A stretch of DNA of 64,000 nucleotides from Weissella minor (GTDB taxonomy: Bacteria > Bacillota > Bacilli > Lactobacillales > Lactobacillaceae). Shown here piece after piece: positions 25,901 to 35,812 of the stretch. The notes beneath the pieces are model-generated. The model ran no database searches, had not been told where the DNA came from, and worked only from the letters and a program-made list of their open reading frames with translations. The stretch lies in the NCBI RefSeq assembly GCF_001437425.1, contig NZ_JQCD01000031.1, forward strand, positions 128,299-192,298. The letters are read 5' to 3'. The position numbers were made by a program, and so were the translations under genes. Within the stretch, counting starts at the first letter, position 1; every line of letters begins with the position of its first letter.

Positions 25901-27145
25901 ATGCATACATTAATCAAAAATCGAACATTTTTAACCTTATCAACGAGTAATTTTTTTCAGACACTTGGTATTAGTTTTTTTAACATTATTCTATTGATGT
26001 TTGCGAAGTCTTTTGATAATGCGCAATTGTGGGTTGCGTTAATTTCGATTAGTGCTGTGATTCCAGGGGTGTTATCGGCTGTCTTGGGAAATGTTGTTAA
26101 CCGATTTAATTATAAAGCCAAAAGCATCATTATTTTAACGATAATTCAAGCGGTGATGTATTTATACATGGCAGTGTACATGGATCATAAATATACATGG
26201 GTCATCATGATGGTGATTGGGGTTAATTTGCTTTCCGATATATTTGGCGTATTAATTGGGCTATTACGCTATCCAATTATTCAAGCCCATATTGAGGGTG
26301 ATAACCGACGTCAAGCACTGGGAATTATGCAAAGTATTGCATTCTTTATGCAACCGATTGGTCAAGCGGCAGGTGTGGCATATATTGGTGCGACGGGTGA
26401 CTATCGCATGGGAAGTTTGATTAATGCGGCGACCTTTTTGATTTCAGCTCTGATTTTCGTCTTCAATTATAAGCAAGTTGAAATTAATCCGACGACATCA
26501 GTATCTGATCAACCTGAACCAGCCCAAACATCGAAAGAGAAAGCAATTTCATTGAAAAAAGTCCTTGCGTTACTGACAGATGCGACAAAAATTCCTGGAA
26601 TCAGTCTATTAGCATCACTAATGATTTTTAATGGAATAAGTGCTGGTATTGACGGAGTTCTGAATTTGTATGTGCTGGATCATTCAGACAGTTTCTACTT
26701 TTCATTTGGTGTCTCGATTTTTTTGATAACTATTGCTTCTATTGCTGGTCAGATTGTAGGTTCGTTCTGGGTCAATGATTTTATGAAAAATTATACGATG
26801 AAAAAATTGTTGCTGATATCCGCTGTTTTGTTAATTTTGTTATTTGTGGTCTTAGCATTACAAATGAACTTCTTGCTGATTCTGCTTTTGCTGTTTGCGA
26901 TGTCGTATATTATTGGAAAAGTCAATCCAAAGGTGGCATCGGATATTATGGAAAAGGTTGATGAAAAGTATCTTAGTCCGATGATGGGAACGATTAGTAC
27001 GGTGATGACCCTTGCCACTCCAGTCGGAAGTGTCGCATTAGTTGCGGGGTATGCTGGAATAGGGCCGACAATCACGCTAACAATTGGAATTGGCTTTGCG
27101 GCAGTATCATTTTTAATCTTACTCTTTGCTAAGAAAATTGATTAA
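25901..27145 (+). CDS. MFS transporter
   Basis: A 414-residue permease with about 12 hydrophobic helices and a charged central loop (SVSDQPEPAQTSKEKAISLKK, about 203-223) between the two six-helix halves. Closest in feel to MefA/enterobactin-exporter-like MFS proteins found in lactic acid bacteria; the substrate is unknown. AGGAAGGA lies upstream of the ATG. It is alone between two terminators, behind a 12-bp inverted repeat that could be an operator. Confidence 0.82.
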   Translation: MHTLIKNRTFLTLSTSNFFQTLGISFFNIILLMFAKSFDNAQLWVALISISAVIPGVLSAVLGNVVNRFNYKAKSIIILTIIQAVMYLYMAVYMDHKYTWVIMMVIGVNLLSDIFGVLIGLLRYPIIQAHIEGDNRRQALGIMQSIAFFMQPIGQAAGVAYIGATGDYRMGSLINAATFLISALIFVFNYKQVEINPTTSVSDQPEPAQTSKEKAISLKKVLALLTDATKIPGISLLASLMIFNGISAGIDGVLNLYVLDHSDSFYFSFGVSIFLITIASIAGQIVGSFWVNDFMKNYTMKKLLLISAVLLILLFVVLALQMNFLLILLLLFAMSYIIGKVNPKVASDIMEKVDEKYLSPMMGTISTVMTLATPVGSVALVAGYAGIGPTITLTIGIGFAAVSFLILLFAKKID

Positions 27146-27154
27146 TGAACAATG

Positions 27155-27193
27155 AAAAAAGTCATCGCAGTCAAGGGCTGCGATAACTTTTTT
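27155..27193 (+). terminator. Terminator after the MFS gene
   Basis: AAAAAAGTCATCGCAG pairs with CTGCGATAACTTTTTT around a seven-base loop. Confidence 0.88.
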
Positions 27194-27210
27194 GCTGTGG
27201 CGCATACTGC

Positions 27211-27240
27211 TTGACACGATATATTGGTTCAGGCAATAAT
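27211..27240 (+). promoter_or_regulatory. Candidate promoter of the DUF805-DUF1963 gene
   Basis: TTGACA (27211-27216) and AATAAT (27235-27240) are 18 bases apart, about 105 bases before the start codon. Confidence 0.45.
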
Positions 27241-27345
27241 GTATAGACATATTATGTGAAAAGTCTTTAACTAGGCAGTGATTGAGGCTGTTTTAAAATG
27301 ATATGTATCAATTAAACATAAAAATATCGGTATAGGGGTAGATAG

Positions 27346-29157
27346 ATGGGTTTTTGGGATTGTGTCACTTGGTTTTGGGAGAGTGCATTTTATTATGATG
27401 ACTATGACACACGGAAAGAGTACTTTGTTGGAACATTGGTCAATTTGGCGTTGGTCATTTTTGTATTATGTGGAGTCTTATTTTTAGCGGCATTGTTGAT
27501 AGACTCTGAAACGGCTCTTGAAATTGTCGTTGGAATTGAATTGATTGTAGCGCTCATTGTCTATTTTGTGCCTTTTGTAAGTGCACGTTTTCGACGCATA
27601 AACGATACTATTTTTAATCCCTTTTGGACGTTTGCCATGTTTGTGCCAGGATTGAGTATTGTACCATTTGTCATGACTTTTTGGGTATCTGAAAACGGTG
27701 ACACAGAATTATTTGAAGATGATGTGGATGAAGATATTGCCAAACCTGTGTTTGAGGAGTTGAAATTACAGGATGTTGATTCGAGTGAACTAGGGGTCCA
27801 AGTATTAGCAATTTATGTTTCTGCGATGATGGATGGTCTGGTTGAAGAATATATTGAGATTGATGAAGATGATAAGGCTGAAGTTCTGGAAGACTTGTTG
27901 GAACGTTATTACGACGTTGAAGATGTGAATGTTGAGCAATTTGTTGAAGAAATTGGCAGCCATTTCGAGAAAAAAGATGTTAAAGCGGTTAATCGGATTC
28001 GCAAGAAAGGGTTAGCGATTTATGAAGATCTTAAAATTGGTGTAACAGATGACGTTGTGCCAACTTATAAATCGTTGATTCGTAAGGCTAAAAAACAAAA
28101 TGCGGCAACTGAAGCAGATGGATTAGCTGGATGGAAGCACAAGTTTTGGAAACCAGATATTGTAAAAGTAACGGCACCAAAAGCAAGTACTGAAGTGAAC
28201 CAGGATGAGCCGCGAGCTGCAATTAAACAAGAAACTGAAACTGAGACTGCGGAATCAGTTGATGAACTTGCAGCCAAACAAGAAACAGATGCGGTGGATT
28301 CAGTTGATAGGGACTATGCGGTCGCTGACTCTGACTTCTCCCAAGAAAAAGCATTGTTTGAAGCAAGCCCTATTTTTAAGCGGCGCGATGAATTTGCACG
28401 TGATTATGTTTCGCTAAAATTGGTGCCAGAAGCTAATCTACCATTAACCGCTAGTAAAGTGGGTGGATATGGTTATATCCCTAAAACAATGCAATATCCA
28501 AATCATGCAGGTGTCCCAATGGGATTAGTTGCACAACTTAATTTAGATGAATTACCAAATCTAGATGGATTCCCAGAGACTGGAATTCTTGCCTTTTATC
28601 TAGATCAAACAACTGATTATTTGAGCAGTTATTTGCAAGATCGCTACACGTCACGACCCTATAAAGTCTTATATTTTTCGAATATAAATCAGATAGCCTA
28701 TACTGAAGCTGAAATCAATCAATTATTCGAAGGTCATGCCAAACGACCTGATGCAGAAAGCTTTTCAGTTGAAAAAGAGTTCCGACTTACGGGGGAATTA
28801 CAGACTGATTATTTGTATAACATGGAAATTCTTGAGTTTTTGGATGGGTTTGGAAGAGATAGATATGATCATTATGCTGAGGAATTATTTGGTGAATATG
28901 CATTTGATATAGAGGGTTATATTTACGACTTGAACCATTGTTACAATAACTCAAAAATAGGTGGGTATCCAGATTTTTGGCATGAGGATCCACGTGTTGA
29001 TCGAGATAAACGTATATTGTTATTCCAACTATCAGCTCATGAGATAGATGGTATTGGTGTCGGTGGTTGTGATATTGTGAATTTCTTTATTAAACCGGAA
29101 GATTTGCAACATTATAATTTTACAGATGTGACTTTTAATTGGGATGTTGACTTTTAA
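27346..29157 (+). CDS. DUF805-like membrane domain fused to a DUF1963 (YwqG-like) domain
   Basis: A 603-residue protein with unusual architecture. Residues 1-125 resemble DUF805: DTRKEYFVG, three to four hydrophobic helices, and ARFRRINDTIFNPFW. An acidic helical region (about 125-250) and a charged linker rich in E, T and A (260-335) follow. Residues 345-603 match DUF1963/YwqG (SKVGGYGYIPKTMQYP, LVAQLNLDELP, GILAFYLDQ, NNSKIGGYPDFWHEDPR). Function unknown in both families. The start ATG follows GGGGTAG. A 19-bp tandem duplication at 29131-29168 spans the stop codon. Confidence 0.7.
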   Translation: MGFWDCVTWFWESAFYYDDYDTRKEYFVGTLVNLALVIFVLCGVLFLAALLIDSETALEIVVGIELIVALIVYFVPFVSARFRRINDTIFNPFWTFAMFVPGLSIVPFVMTFWVSENGDTELFEDDVDEDIAKPVFEELKLQDVDSSELGVQVLAIYVSAMMDGLVEEYIEIDEDDKAEVLEDLLERYYDVEDVNVEQFVEEIGSHFEKKDVKAVNRIRKKGLAIYEDLKIGVTDDVVPTYKSLIRKAKKQNAATEADGLAGWKHKFWKPDIVKVTAPKASTEVNQDEPRAAIKQETETETAESVDELAAKQETDAVDSVDRDYAVADSDFSQEKALFEASPIFKRRDEFARDYVSLKLVPEANLPLTASKVGGYGYIPKTMQYPNHAGVPMGLVAQLNLDELPNLDGFPETGILAFYLDQTTDYLSSYLQDRYTSRPYKVLYFSNINQIAYTEAEINQLFEGHAKRPDAESFSVEKEFRLTGELQTDYLYNMEILEFLDGFGRDRYDHYAEELFGEYAFDIEGYIYDLNHCYNNSKIGGYPDFWHEDPRVDRDKRILLFQLSAHEIDGIGVGGCDIVNFFIKPEDLQHYNFTDVTFNWDVDF

Positions 29158-29168
29158 TTGGGATGTTG
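29131..29168 (+). repeat. 19-bp exact tandem duplication across a stop codon
   Basis: Two adjacent copies, 29131-29149 and 29150-29168, each beginning ACTTTTAATT and ending GATGTTG. The first encodes the protein's last residues; the second provides the present stop (TAA 29155-29157). With one copy the frame would end GAT GTA TAA. Confidence 0.95.
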
Positions 29169-29266
29169 ATGTATAAGATCATACATGTTTGGCAGATTTT
29201 TGATTGCAAGATATTTTCTGCGGATGGTGTGTATGATGAGAATAACAGAATTTACCTGTGATGTGG

Positions 29267-29298
29267 AACGACTATTCTTTTTGGAATGGTCGTTTTTT
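29267..29298 (+). terminator. Terminator after the DUF805-DUF1963 gene
   Basis: AACGACTATTC pairs with GAATGGTCGTT around a T-rich loop, then six T residues. The rest of 29158-29445 holds no gene I can support. Confidence 0.8.
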
Positions 29299-29445
29299 CT
29301 ATGCACGAGTGTCTTTAGTATTCCGATGAAAAATAACATTGTCAGTTTTGCCAGAGTCTATGCTTTTTTTATCGACATAATTTCGTTATACTGTTAAATG
29401 AGTGTTAATCGGCAAAATTATCTTTTGACACCGAAAGGAGCAGGC

Positions 29446-30075
29446 ATGGCACAGTTATTTTTCCGCTATGGCGCAATGGCCAGTGGTAAGAGTATTGAGA
29501 TTTTGAAAGTCGCACATAATTATGAGGTTCAACAGCGTAAAGTCTTGTTACTTACCAGTGCCTTAGATGATCGAACTGAAGTTGGAGAGATCGCTTCACG
29601 GATTGGTTTGACGCGTCCTGCTCAAGCAATTTCAGATCAAGATGATTTATTTGCTCTAATTCAAAATGAGTCAGACATTGCAGCGGTTTTAATTGATGAA
29701 GCCCAATTTATGACCAAGGACCAGGTGATGCAATTGACCCGTGTGGTTGATGAAATTAATATTCCGGTCTTAACTTTTGGTCTTAAAAATGATGCATTTA
29801 ACAATCTGTTCCCAGGTTCAGAAGCATTGTTGATTTATGCTGATAAAATTGAAGAAATGAAGACGCTTTGCTCATTTTGTGGTCACAAAGCCACAATGAA
29901 CTTACGTTTGACGGATGGACAACCGGTATATGAAGGGGCGCAAGTCCAAATCGGTGGGGATGATTCCTACTTGCCAGTTTGTCGTCAACATTATAATCAC
30001 CCAGATTTAGATGCTTTAGCGCGCCGCGTTAAAACGTCTGGATTTGATAAAAATGAAAATGAATTAACGATATAA
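29446..30075 (+). CDS. tdk: Thymidine kinase
   Basis: A 209-residue type II thymidine kinase phosphorylating thymidine with ATP. The P-loop MASGKS is at 11-16, the Walker-B-like IDEAQFM follows, and a structural zinc is held by CSFCGH and the C-terminal VCRQH. An in-frame ATG at 29398 would add 16 residues; the ATG at 29446, seven bases after GGAG, gives the conserved MAQLFF start. It begins a run tdk-prfA-prmC-sua5 with short gaps, a common Firmicute order. Confidence 0.95.
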   Translation: MAQLFFRYGAMASGKSIEILKVAHNYEVQQRKVLLLTSALDDRTEVGEIASRIGLTRPAQAISDQDDLFALIQNESDIAAVLIDEAQFMTKDQVMQLTRVVDEINIPVLTFGLKNDAFNNLFPGSEALLIYADKIEEMKTLCSFCGHKATMNLRLTDGQPVYEGAQVQIGGDDSYLPVCRQHYNHPDLDALARRVKTSGFDKNENELTI

Positions 30076-30093
30076 AATAAGGAGTGTCATACC

Positions 30094-31176
30094 ATGGATG
30101 AAATTTTTGAGAAACTACAGTCAGTCGTTGACCGTTATGATGAAATTAGTGAAATGCTGTCTGATCCAGACATTATTTCAGATACAAATCGTTTTATGGC
30201 GTTGTCAAAAGAAGAAGGACAATTACGTGAAACAGTTGAGGTTTTCAAGCACTATCAAGCCGTTATCGCTGAAATCGAAAGCGATAAGGAATTGTTAGCC
30301 GAAAAGCTTGATGCTGATATGGAAGAATTAACTAAAGAAGAATTGAAAGAATTGGAAAGCGAAAAGGGTGAATTAGAAGAACGCTTGAAGATCTTATTGC
30401 TACCAAAGGATCCAAATGATGATAAGAATATTATCATGGAAATCCACGGAGCAGCTGGTGGAGATGAAGGGGCTTTGTTTGCAGCTGATTTGTACGATAT
30501 GTACGGTCGCTATGCTGAACGTCAGGGTTGGAATGTTGAAATTATCGACGAAAACAAAACTGAAATCGGTGGTTACAAAGAAATTGTTTTGATGATTACT
30601 GGAAACAGTGTGTATTCAAAATTGAAGTATGAAAATGGGGCCCATCGTGTCCAACGTGTGCCAGAAACTGAATCAGCTGGACGTGTGCATACATCTACCG
30701 CAACGGTTGGTGTGATGCCAGAATATGAAGATGTGGATATCGACATTGAAGAAAAGGATTTGCGTGTCGACGTTTATCGTGCTTCTGGTGCCGGTGGACA
30801 GCACATTAACAAGACGTCATCAGCCGTGCGTATGACCCACTTGCCAACTGGAATTGTTGTGGCGATGCAAGACCAACGTTCACAACAACAAAACCGTGTT
30901 AAGGCCATGGAAATCTTGAAGACCCGTGTTTATGATTATTATGCTTCGCAAAATGAAGCCGAATATGCGGAACAACGTAAAACAGCGGTGGGGACTGGAG
31001 ATCGTTCAGAACGTATTCGTACGTATAACTATCCCCAAAACCGTGTGACTGACCACCGCATTGGTTTGACTTTGAACAAGTTAGACCGTGTCATGAACGG
31101 TGAATTGGACGATATTGTCGATGCTTTGGTGATTGCTGACCAAACGGCTAAGCTTGAAGATTTGAAGCAAGGTTAA
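30094..31176 (+). CDS. prfA: Peptide chain release factor 1
   Basis: A 360-residue class I release factor for UAA and UAG. The codon-reading PxT motif is PET (190-192), and the peptidyl-tRNA-hydrolysing GGQ is at 234-236 in [13 protein letters not shown] lies nine bases before the ATG. The next gene encodes the enzyme that methylates the GGQ glutamine. Length is normal. Confidence 0.97.
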   Translation: MDEIFEKLQSVVDRYDEISEMLSDPDIISDTNRFMALSKEEGQLRETVEVFKHYQAVIAEIESDKELLAEKLDADMEELTKEELKELESEKGELEERLKILLLPKDPNDDKNIIMEIHGAAGGDEGALFAADLYDMYGRYAERQGWNVEIIDENKTEIGGYKEIVLMITGNSVYSKLKYENGAHRVQRVPETESAGRVHTSTATVGVMPEYEDVDIDIEEKDLRVDVYRASGAGGQHINKTSSAVRMTHLPTGIVVAMQDQRSQQQNRVKAMEILKTRVYDYYASQNEAEYAEQRKTAVGTGDRSERIRTYNYPQNRVTDHRIGLTLNKLDRVMNGELDDIVDALVIADQTAKLEDLKQG

Positions 31177-31180
31177 GCCT

Positions 31181-32041
31181 ATGTTTGATGAACAGTGGAC
31201 CATTCAAGCTGTTAGTGATTGGGGTAACTGGCAACTTGAACCTTATTTACAAGATGAGACTGAACGGCAAGCCCAAATTGACTATCTGTTGACTGGGATG
31301 CTCGACTGGAATTATAGCCAGTTAGCGAATAATTTAAATACAATCTTAGAAGATGATTTGCGCGTTCGTTTTATGGTCGCTGTTGATGCGATTAAGGGCG
31401 GACAACCGGTGCAATATGCATTGGGTCATGCAGCTTTTTATGGGCGCGAATTTACAGTTGATCAGCGTGTTTTAATTCCACGTCAGGAAACCGAAGAATT
31501 AGTGGATTGGGTGTTACGTGATTATGCAAAAACTGATCAATTAGCATTGCTTGATATTGGGACGGGGTCTGGCGCAATTGCGGTGACTTTGGCAGCTGAA
31601 AAGCCCAATTGGAAAGTCACAGCGAGTGACATCTCTGCCGATGCACTTGCTGTGGCGCAAGCCAATGCGAAACAATATGCGCCACAAGTCAGCTTTCTTG
31701 AAAGTGATTTATTTGAAAATATTCCGGGACAGTATGATGTCATTATTAGTAACCCGCCCTACATCGCGGAAAATGAACGGTCACAAATGGACGATAGCGT
31801 CTTAAGTTATGAACCACAACAAGCGCTTTTTGCGGATGATGATGGTTTAGCAATTTATGCAGCAATCGCGCCAGAGTTATTGGCACATTTAAAGCCGCAG
31901 GGTGTGGCGTATTTTGAAATCGGTTATCAACAGGGGTCGGCGTTGACAGAATTATTTAGTCGCTTGCCTGAGACGACCGTCACATTGCAACAAGATATGA
32001 GTGGGCATGATCGCATGCTAAAAGTTGCCAGAAAGGGGTAA
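31181..32041 (+). CDS. prmC: Release factor glutamine methyltransferase
   Basis: A 286-residue SAM-dependent N5-glutamine methyltransferase acting on the GGQ of release factors. SAM motif I LDIGTGSGAI is near 124-133 and the catalytic NPPY is at 191-194, inside ISNPPYIAENE. It begins four bases after prfA and overlaps the start of sua5 by one base, so translation is probably coupled. Confidence 0.96.
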   Translation: MFDEQWTIQAVSDWGNWQLEPYLQDETERQAQIDYLLTGMLDWNYSQLANNLNTILEDDLRVRFMVAVDAIKGGQPVQYALGHAAFYGREFTVDQRVLIPRQETEELVDWVLRDYAKTDQLALLDIGTGSGAIAVTLAAEKPNWKVTASDISADALAVAQANAKQYAPQVSFLESDLFENIPGQYDVIISNPPYIAENERSQMDDSVLSYEPQQALFADDDGLAIYAAIAPELLAHLKPQGVAYFEIGYQQGSALTELFSRLPETTVTLQQDMSGHDRMLKVARKG

Positions 32042-32043
32042 TG

Positions 32044-33069
32044 ATGGAGACAAAGATTTGGTCAGCCGATGAGTTGCCAGCTGCTGTACGCGCGATTAAG
32101 CGTGGCGCGTTGGTCGCTTTTCCGACTGAAACTGTGTATGGCTTGGGGGCCGATGCGTTTAACGAACAAGCGGTAGGTAAGGTGTACGCTGCAAAGGGGC
32201 GTCCGTCGGACAATCCATTGATTGTGCACATTGCTGATGCGAATCAAATTGATCGATTTGCGCAACGTAATGCGTGGGCCGATGCGTTGATTGAGGCGTT
32301 CTGGCCAGGACCTTTGACTATGATTCTACCTGTTAAAACGGGTGTGCTTTCGTCAGTTGTGACGGGAGGGCTTGATACAGTTGCCATCCGGATGCCTGAC
32401 AATGATTTGACAAGAAGCTTGATTCGTGAGGCTGATACGCCAATCGTTGGGCCGTCTGCCAATACGTCAGGTCGTCCATCTCCAACAATTGCCCAACATG
32501 TTTATCATGATCTACATGGTAAGATTTCTGGAATTTTGGATGGGGGCAGCACACGCATTGGGGTTGAATCAACTGTGATTGATTTATCAACCGATCAACC
32601 AACAGTTTTGCGTCCGGGTAAAATTACGCCCGAGGATTTGGAAGCTGTTTTAAAAACATCAGTTGAAGCTGGACAACATGCAGTGAAAGCTGATGAAGTG
32701 CCGAAAGCACCCGGTATGAAATATCGTCATTATGCACCAGATAAAGATGTCTTTATGGTCGAACGTGAAGACTGGACGCAGGCGATTATTTGGGCGCAAT
32801 CACAATTGTCACCGGTTGGTTTGATGCTCACGAATGATTTGATTTTAGAACATCAATTAGCGGGGATGGATTTTGTTTGGTCATTGGGACCAGATGCTGA
32901 TTCAGCTGCGGCCAAACTGTTTGCTGGTTTACGTTATTTTGACGGACAAGCCGATGTGCAAACCATTTTGGTTGCCCGGATGCCAGAGACTTCTCGCAAT
33001 GCGGCTTATAATAACCGTTTGAATAAAGCGGCCGGTAGTCATTTTGTTACCGAACTTTTTGATGATTAA
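32044..33069 (+). CDS. L-threonylcarbamoyladenylate synthase (Sua5 type)
   Basis: A protein of about 341 residues that makes threonylcarbamoyl-AMP for the t6A37 modification of ANN-decoding tRNAs. The YrdC domain covers about 10-200 (GALVAFPTETVYGLGADAF, KGRPSDNPLIVH, GPSANTSGRPSPT), and a C-terminal Sua5 domain (about 230-340) is linked by the PGMKYRHYAP segment. ATG occurs at 32041 and 32044; the second has better spacing from GAAAGGGG. Last gene of the prfA run; glyA follows after about 100 bases. Confidence 0.94.
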   Translation: METKIWSADELPAAVRAIKRGALVAFPTETVYGLGADAFNEQAVGKVYAAKGRPSDNPLIVHIADANQIDRFAQRNAWADALIEAFWPGPLTMILPVKTGVLSSVVTGGLDTVAIRMPDNDLTRSLIREADTPIVGPSANTSGRPSPTIAQHVYHDLHGKISGILDGGSTRIGVESTVIDLSTDQPTVLRPGKITPEDLEAVLKTSVEAGQHAVKADEVPKAPGMKYRHYAPDKDVFMVEREDWTQAIIWAQSQLSPVGLMLTNDLILEHQLAGMDFVWSLGPDADSAAAKLFAGLRYFDGQADVQTILVARMPETSRNAAYNNRLNKAAGSHFVTELFDD

Positions 33070-33165
33070 TTTAGTCCAATTGTCGTGACCAGATAGTGTA
33101 TAATAGCGATTAACGAGAGATGTTCGCTTTCTAGCGAATTTGCACCTATGAGGAGGACTCAACCA

Positions 33166-34416
33166 ATGACAGACTATCGTAATTATGACCCTGAATTGTG
33201 GGCAGCTGTGGATCGGGAAGCTGATCGCCAAGAGCATAATATTGAATTGATTGCCTCAGAAAACATTGCTTCAGCCGGTGTTCAAGCCGCGCAAGGAAGT
33301 GTGTTGACCAACAAATACGCGGAAGGTTATCCGGGTAAGCGTTACTATGGTGGAACAGAATTTGTGGACCAAGTTGAACAACTTGCCATTGATCGTGCTA
33401 AGGAACTCTTTGGTGCAGAATATGCCAATGTTCAACCACATTCAGGTTCACAAGCAAACTCAGCCGTTTATGCTGCTTTGTTAGAAGCTGGTGATGATGT
33501 ATTAGGAATGAGTTTGGATGCCGGTGGTCATTTGACCCACGGTGCGTCAGTTAACTTTTCTGGTAAGCTTTACCACTTCCATGAATATGGTTTGGATGAG
33601 AATGAATTGATTGATTACGATCAAGTTCAAGCCTTGGCTGATGAATTCCAACCAAAATTGATTGTGACAGGTGCCTCAGCCTATTCACGTTTTATTGATT
33701 TTGACCGTTTCCGCGAAATTGCGGATTCTGTTGGCGCTTATTTGATGGTTGATATGGCCCATATTGCTGGATTAGTTGCAGCTGGTGTTCATCCATCACC
33801 AATTCCAATTGCGGATGTTGTGACAACGACAACGCACAAAACATTGCGTGGACCACGTGGTGGGATGATTTTGGCTAAAGAAGGCTTGGGTAAGAAGTTG
33901 AATTCAGCGATTTTCCCAGGGAACCAAGGTGGTCCGTTGGAGCACATCATTGCCGGTAAGGCGGTTGCTTTCAAGGAAGCACAAGATGAGAGTTTTAAGG
34001 CCTATGGTCAACAAGTTGTAGCCAATGCCAAAGCAATGGCAGATGTCTTCATGGAGTCTAAGATGATTCGCGTCATTTCAGGTGGAACAGATAATCATTT
34101 GTTCAATATCGATTTGACGGAGACTGGTATTTCTGGAAAGAAAGCCCAAAACTTGTTAGATTCAGTGCAAATTACGACCAATAAGGAAGCAATTCCAAAT
34201 GATCCGCGTAGTCCATTTATTACATCTGGTCTACGAATTGGATCACCAGCCATCACAACACGTGGCTTTAAGGAAGCTGAATCTAAGCAAGTCGCAGAAT
34301 TGATTGTTCAAACACTTGAAAATCCAGATGACGAAGCAGTTTTGGCTGCCGTTGCGGCGGATGTGCGTGCTTTGACTGATCGCTTCCCATTGAGTAAAAT
34401 TGAACATGCAGAGTAA
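33166..34416 (+). CDS. glyA: Serine hydroxymethyltransferase
   Basis: A 416-residue PLP enzyme converting serine and tetrahydrofolate to glycine and 5,10-methylene-THF. The PLP lysine lies in [14 protein letters not shown], and N-terminal ELIASENI and [13 protein letters not shown] are diagnostic. The ATG at 33166 is nine bases after AGGAGG; an in-frame ATG at 33148 precedes that site and is rejected. The upp gene follows 28 bases later, a common pairing in Firmicutes. Confidence 0.96.
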   Translation: MTDYRNYDPELWAAVDREADRQEHNIELIASENIASAGVQAAQGSVLTNKYAEGYPGKRYYGGTEFVDQVEQLAIDRAKELFGAEYANVQPHSGSQANSAVYAALLEAGDDVLGMSLDAGGHLTHGASVNFSGKLYHFHEYGLDENELIDYDQVQALADEFQPKLIVTGASAYSRFIDFDRFREIADSVGAYLMVDMAHIAGLVAAGVHPSPIPIADVVTTTTHKTLRGPRGGMILAKEGLGKKLNSAIFPGNQGGPLEHIIAGKAVAFKEAQDESFKAYGQQVVANAKAMADVFMESKMIRVISGGTDNHLFNIDLTETGISGKKAQNLLDSVQITTNKEAIPNDPRSPFITSGLRIGSPAITTRGFKEAESKQVAELIVQTLENPDDEAVLAAVAADVRALTDRFPLSKIEHAE

Positions 34417-34444
34417 TGGTGTTAAACCTAAGGAGAATGAACGC

Positions 34445-35074
34445 ATGAGTAATGTAACTGTTTTTGATCATCCATTGATCCAACATAAATTAACTATCAT
34501 TCGTCAAAAAAACGTTGGAACGAAGGAATTTCGTGAAATCGTTGATGAGATTGCCTCATTGATGGCTTATGAAGTTACACGTGACCTACCAATGACGGAT
34601 ATTACGATTGAAACGCCTGTTCAAGAAACAACGCAAAAGACATTGGCTGGTAAGAAGTTGGCCATTGTCCCAATTTTGCGTGCGGGTCTTGGAATGGTTG
34701 ATGGGATTATGAAGTTAATCCCAGCTGCACGAATTGGACATATTGGTATGTATCGTGACGAAGAGACACTTGAACCAGTGGAATACTTCGTCAAGTTGCC
34801 TGAAGATATTGATCAACGTGAAGTTTTGTTAGTTGATCCAATGTTGGCAACTGGTGGATCAGCTGATATGGCGATTGATGCTTTGAAGAAGCGTGGCGCT
34901 AAGAAGATTAAGTTGATTACATTGGTATCAGCTCCTGAAGGCGTTGAAGCGGTCCAAAAGGCACATCCTGATGTTGAAATCTTTACAGCAAGTATCGATG
35001 ACCATTTGAATGCAGATGGCTACATCGTTCCTGGTTTGGGTGATGCCGGTGACCGTTTGTTCGGTACGCATTAA
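34445..35074 (+). CDS. upp: Uracil phosphoribosyltransferase
   Basis: A 209-residue salvage enzyme making UMP from uracil and PRPP. The PRPP motif is [15 protein letters not shown], and the C-terminal uracil-binding region is [18 protein letters not shown]. The start at 34445 follows AGGAG by about nine bases; an in-frame ATG at 34400 lies inside glyA. It would process uracil brought in by the permease encoded at 35813. Confidence 0.96.
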   Translation: MSNVTVFDHPLIQHKLTIIRQKNVGTKEFREIVDEIASLMAYEVTRDLPMTDITIETPVQETTQKTLAGKKLAIVPILRAGLGMVDGIMKLIPAARIGHIGMYRDEETLEPVEYFVKLPEDIDQREVLLVDPMLATGGSADMAIDALKKRGAKKIKLITLVSAPEGVEAVQKAHPDVEIFTASIDDHLNADGYIVPGLGDAGDRLFGTH

Positions 35075-35083
35075 TTAAGTATG

Positions 35084-35117
35084 AAAAAAGATGAATTTTT
35101 TAATTCATCTTTTTTTT
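35084..35117 (+). terminator. Terminator after upp
   Basis: AAAAAAGATGAATT pairs with AATTCATCTTTTTT around TTTT. Confidence 0.9.
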
Positions 35118-35196
35118 ATTGTTGAAAAATCGGCCACCATGATGAGAAACTGGTAAAATATATAGTAAATACATGTATTCGAAAGAGGTTAAGGAT

Positions 35197-35610
35197 ATGG
35201 CAGATTATCAAGAATATGTTGCAGAAGCTAAACAGTTACTTGCGTTGGCGACATCAGTTGATGGGCAACCATCAATTCGTGTTGTTGGTTTTGGACAGGA
35301 TGCAAAACAGCCAAATCGTTTTTACATTGTGTCAAAGCCAACCGCGACTAAAATTGAAGAGCTAAAGCAAAATGAGCAGGTCGCATTCACAACATTGCCT
35401 GGTGCTGGTGGTAAGCGTATGTCATCCAATCAAGCAGTTGCTAAAATTTCTGATAAACAATGGTCAGACATTGAACCTTTATTTGCTGACAATCCTGGTT
35501 GGCATGCTGGACATCCAGAGCCTGAAACTGAAACGATTATTGAATTAACATTTGAATCTGTTTTACTTGATTCTTTTGTGGAAGCACCTGAATCAATTTC
35601 GTTTAACTAA
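35197..35610 (+). CDS. Pyridoxamine 5'-phosphate oxidase-like flavin protein
   Basis: A 137-residue protein with the split-barrel FMN-binding fold of small PNPOx-like proteins: LALATSVDGQPSIRVVGF, FYIVSKPTATKIEELKQNEQVAFTTL and a C-terminal LTFESVLLDSF strand. Catalytic substrate unknown; such proteins are often general stress or flavin reductase-like. The ATG at 35197 is preceded by AGAGG; the in-frame ATG at 35173 has no ribosome site. Stands alone before the uracil permease leader. Confidence 0.75.
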   Translation: MADYQEYVAEAKQLLALATSVDGQPSIRVVGFGQDAKQPNRFYIVSKPTATKIEELKQNEQVAFTTLPGAGGKRMSSNQAVAKISDKQWSDIEPLFADNPGWHAGHPEPETETIIELTFESVLLDSFVEAPESISFN

Positions 35611-35672
35611 GTTTTACTTGTGTATTAAAACTTTATCCCGGTATACTTAGCACTGATATAAAATGTCTTTAA

Positions 35673-35785
35673 TTCAGCCCTGTGAGACTGAAAAGTTCAA
35701 GTGTTAGGTCGACGCATTTTTGTGCGGTTAAAATCTAAATTGAATTTTTTAGCTGGTGTCTTTTTAAAGATATCAGCTTTTTTTT
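35673..35785 (+). promoter_or_regulatory. PyrR-binding attenuator leader
   Basis: AGCCCTGTGAGACT (35676-35689), held in a TTCAG/CTGAA hairpin (35673-35692), matches the PyrR-binding loop consensus (ARUCCNGNGAGGYU) closely. Downstream, AGCTGGTGTCTTT pairs with AAAGATATCAGCT (35751-35778) and ends in eight T residues, a terminator that overlaps no gene. High UMP bound to PyrR would favour termination. The leader lies directly before the uracil permease. Confidence 0.85.
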
Positions 35786-35812
35786 GGCATAAAAACTGGA
35801 GGAGTTAGGAAA

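Noticed and set aside
29185-29397. A 70-residue open frame between the DUF1963 fusion gene and tdk
   Set aside because: It contains the terminator hairpin at 29267-29298 and has no ribosome site.
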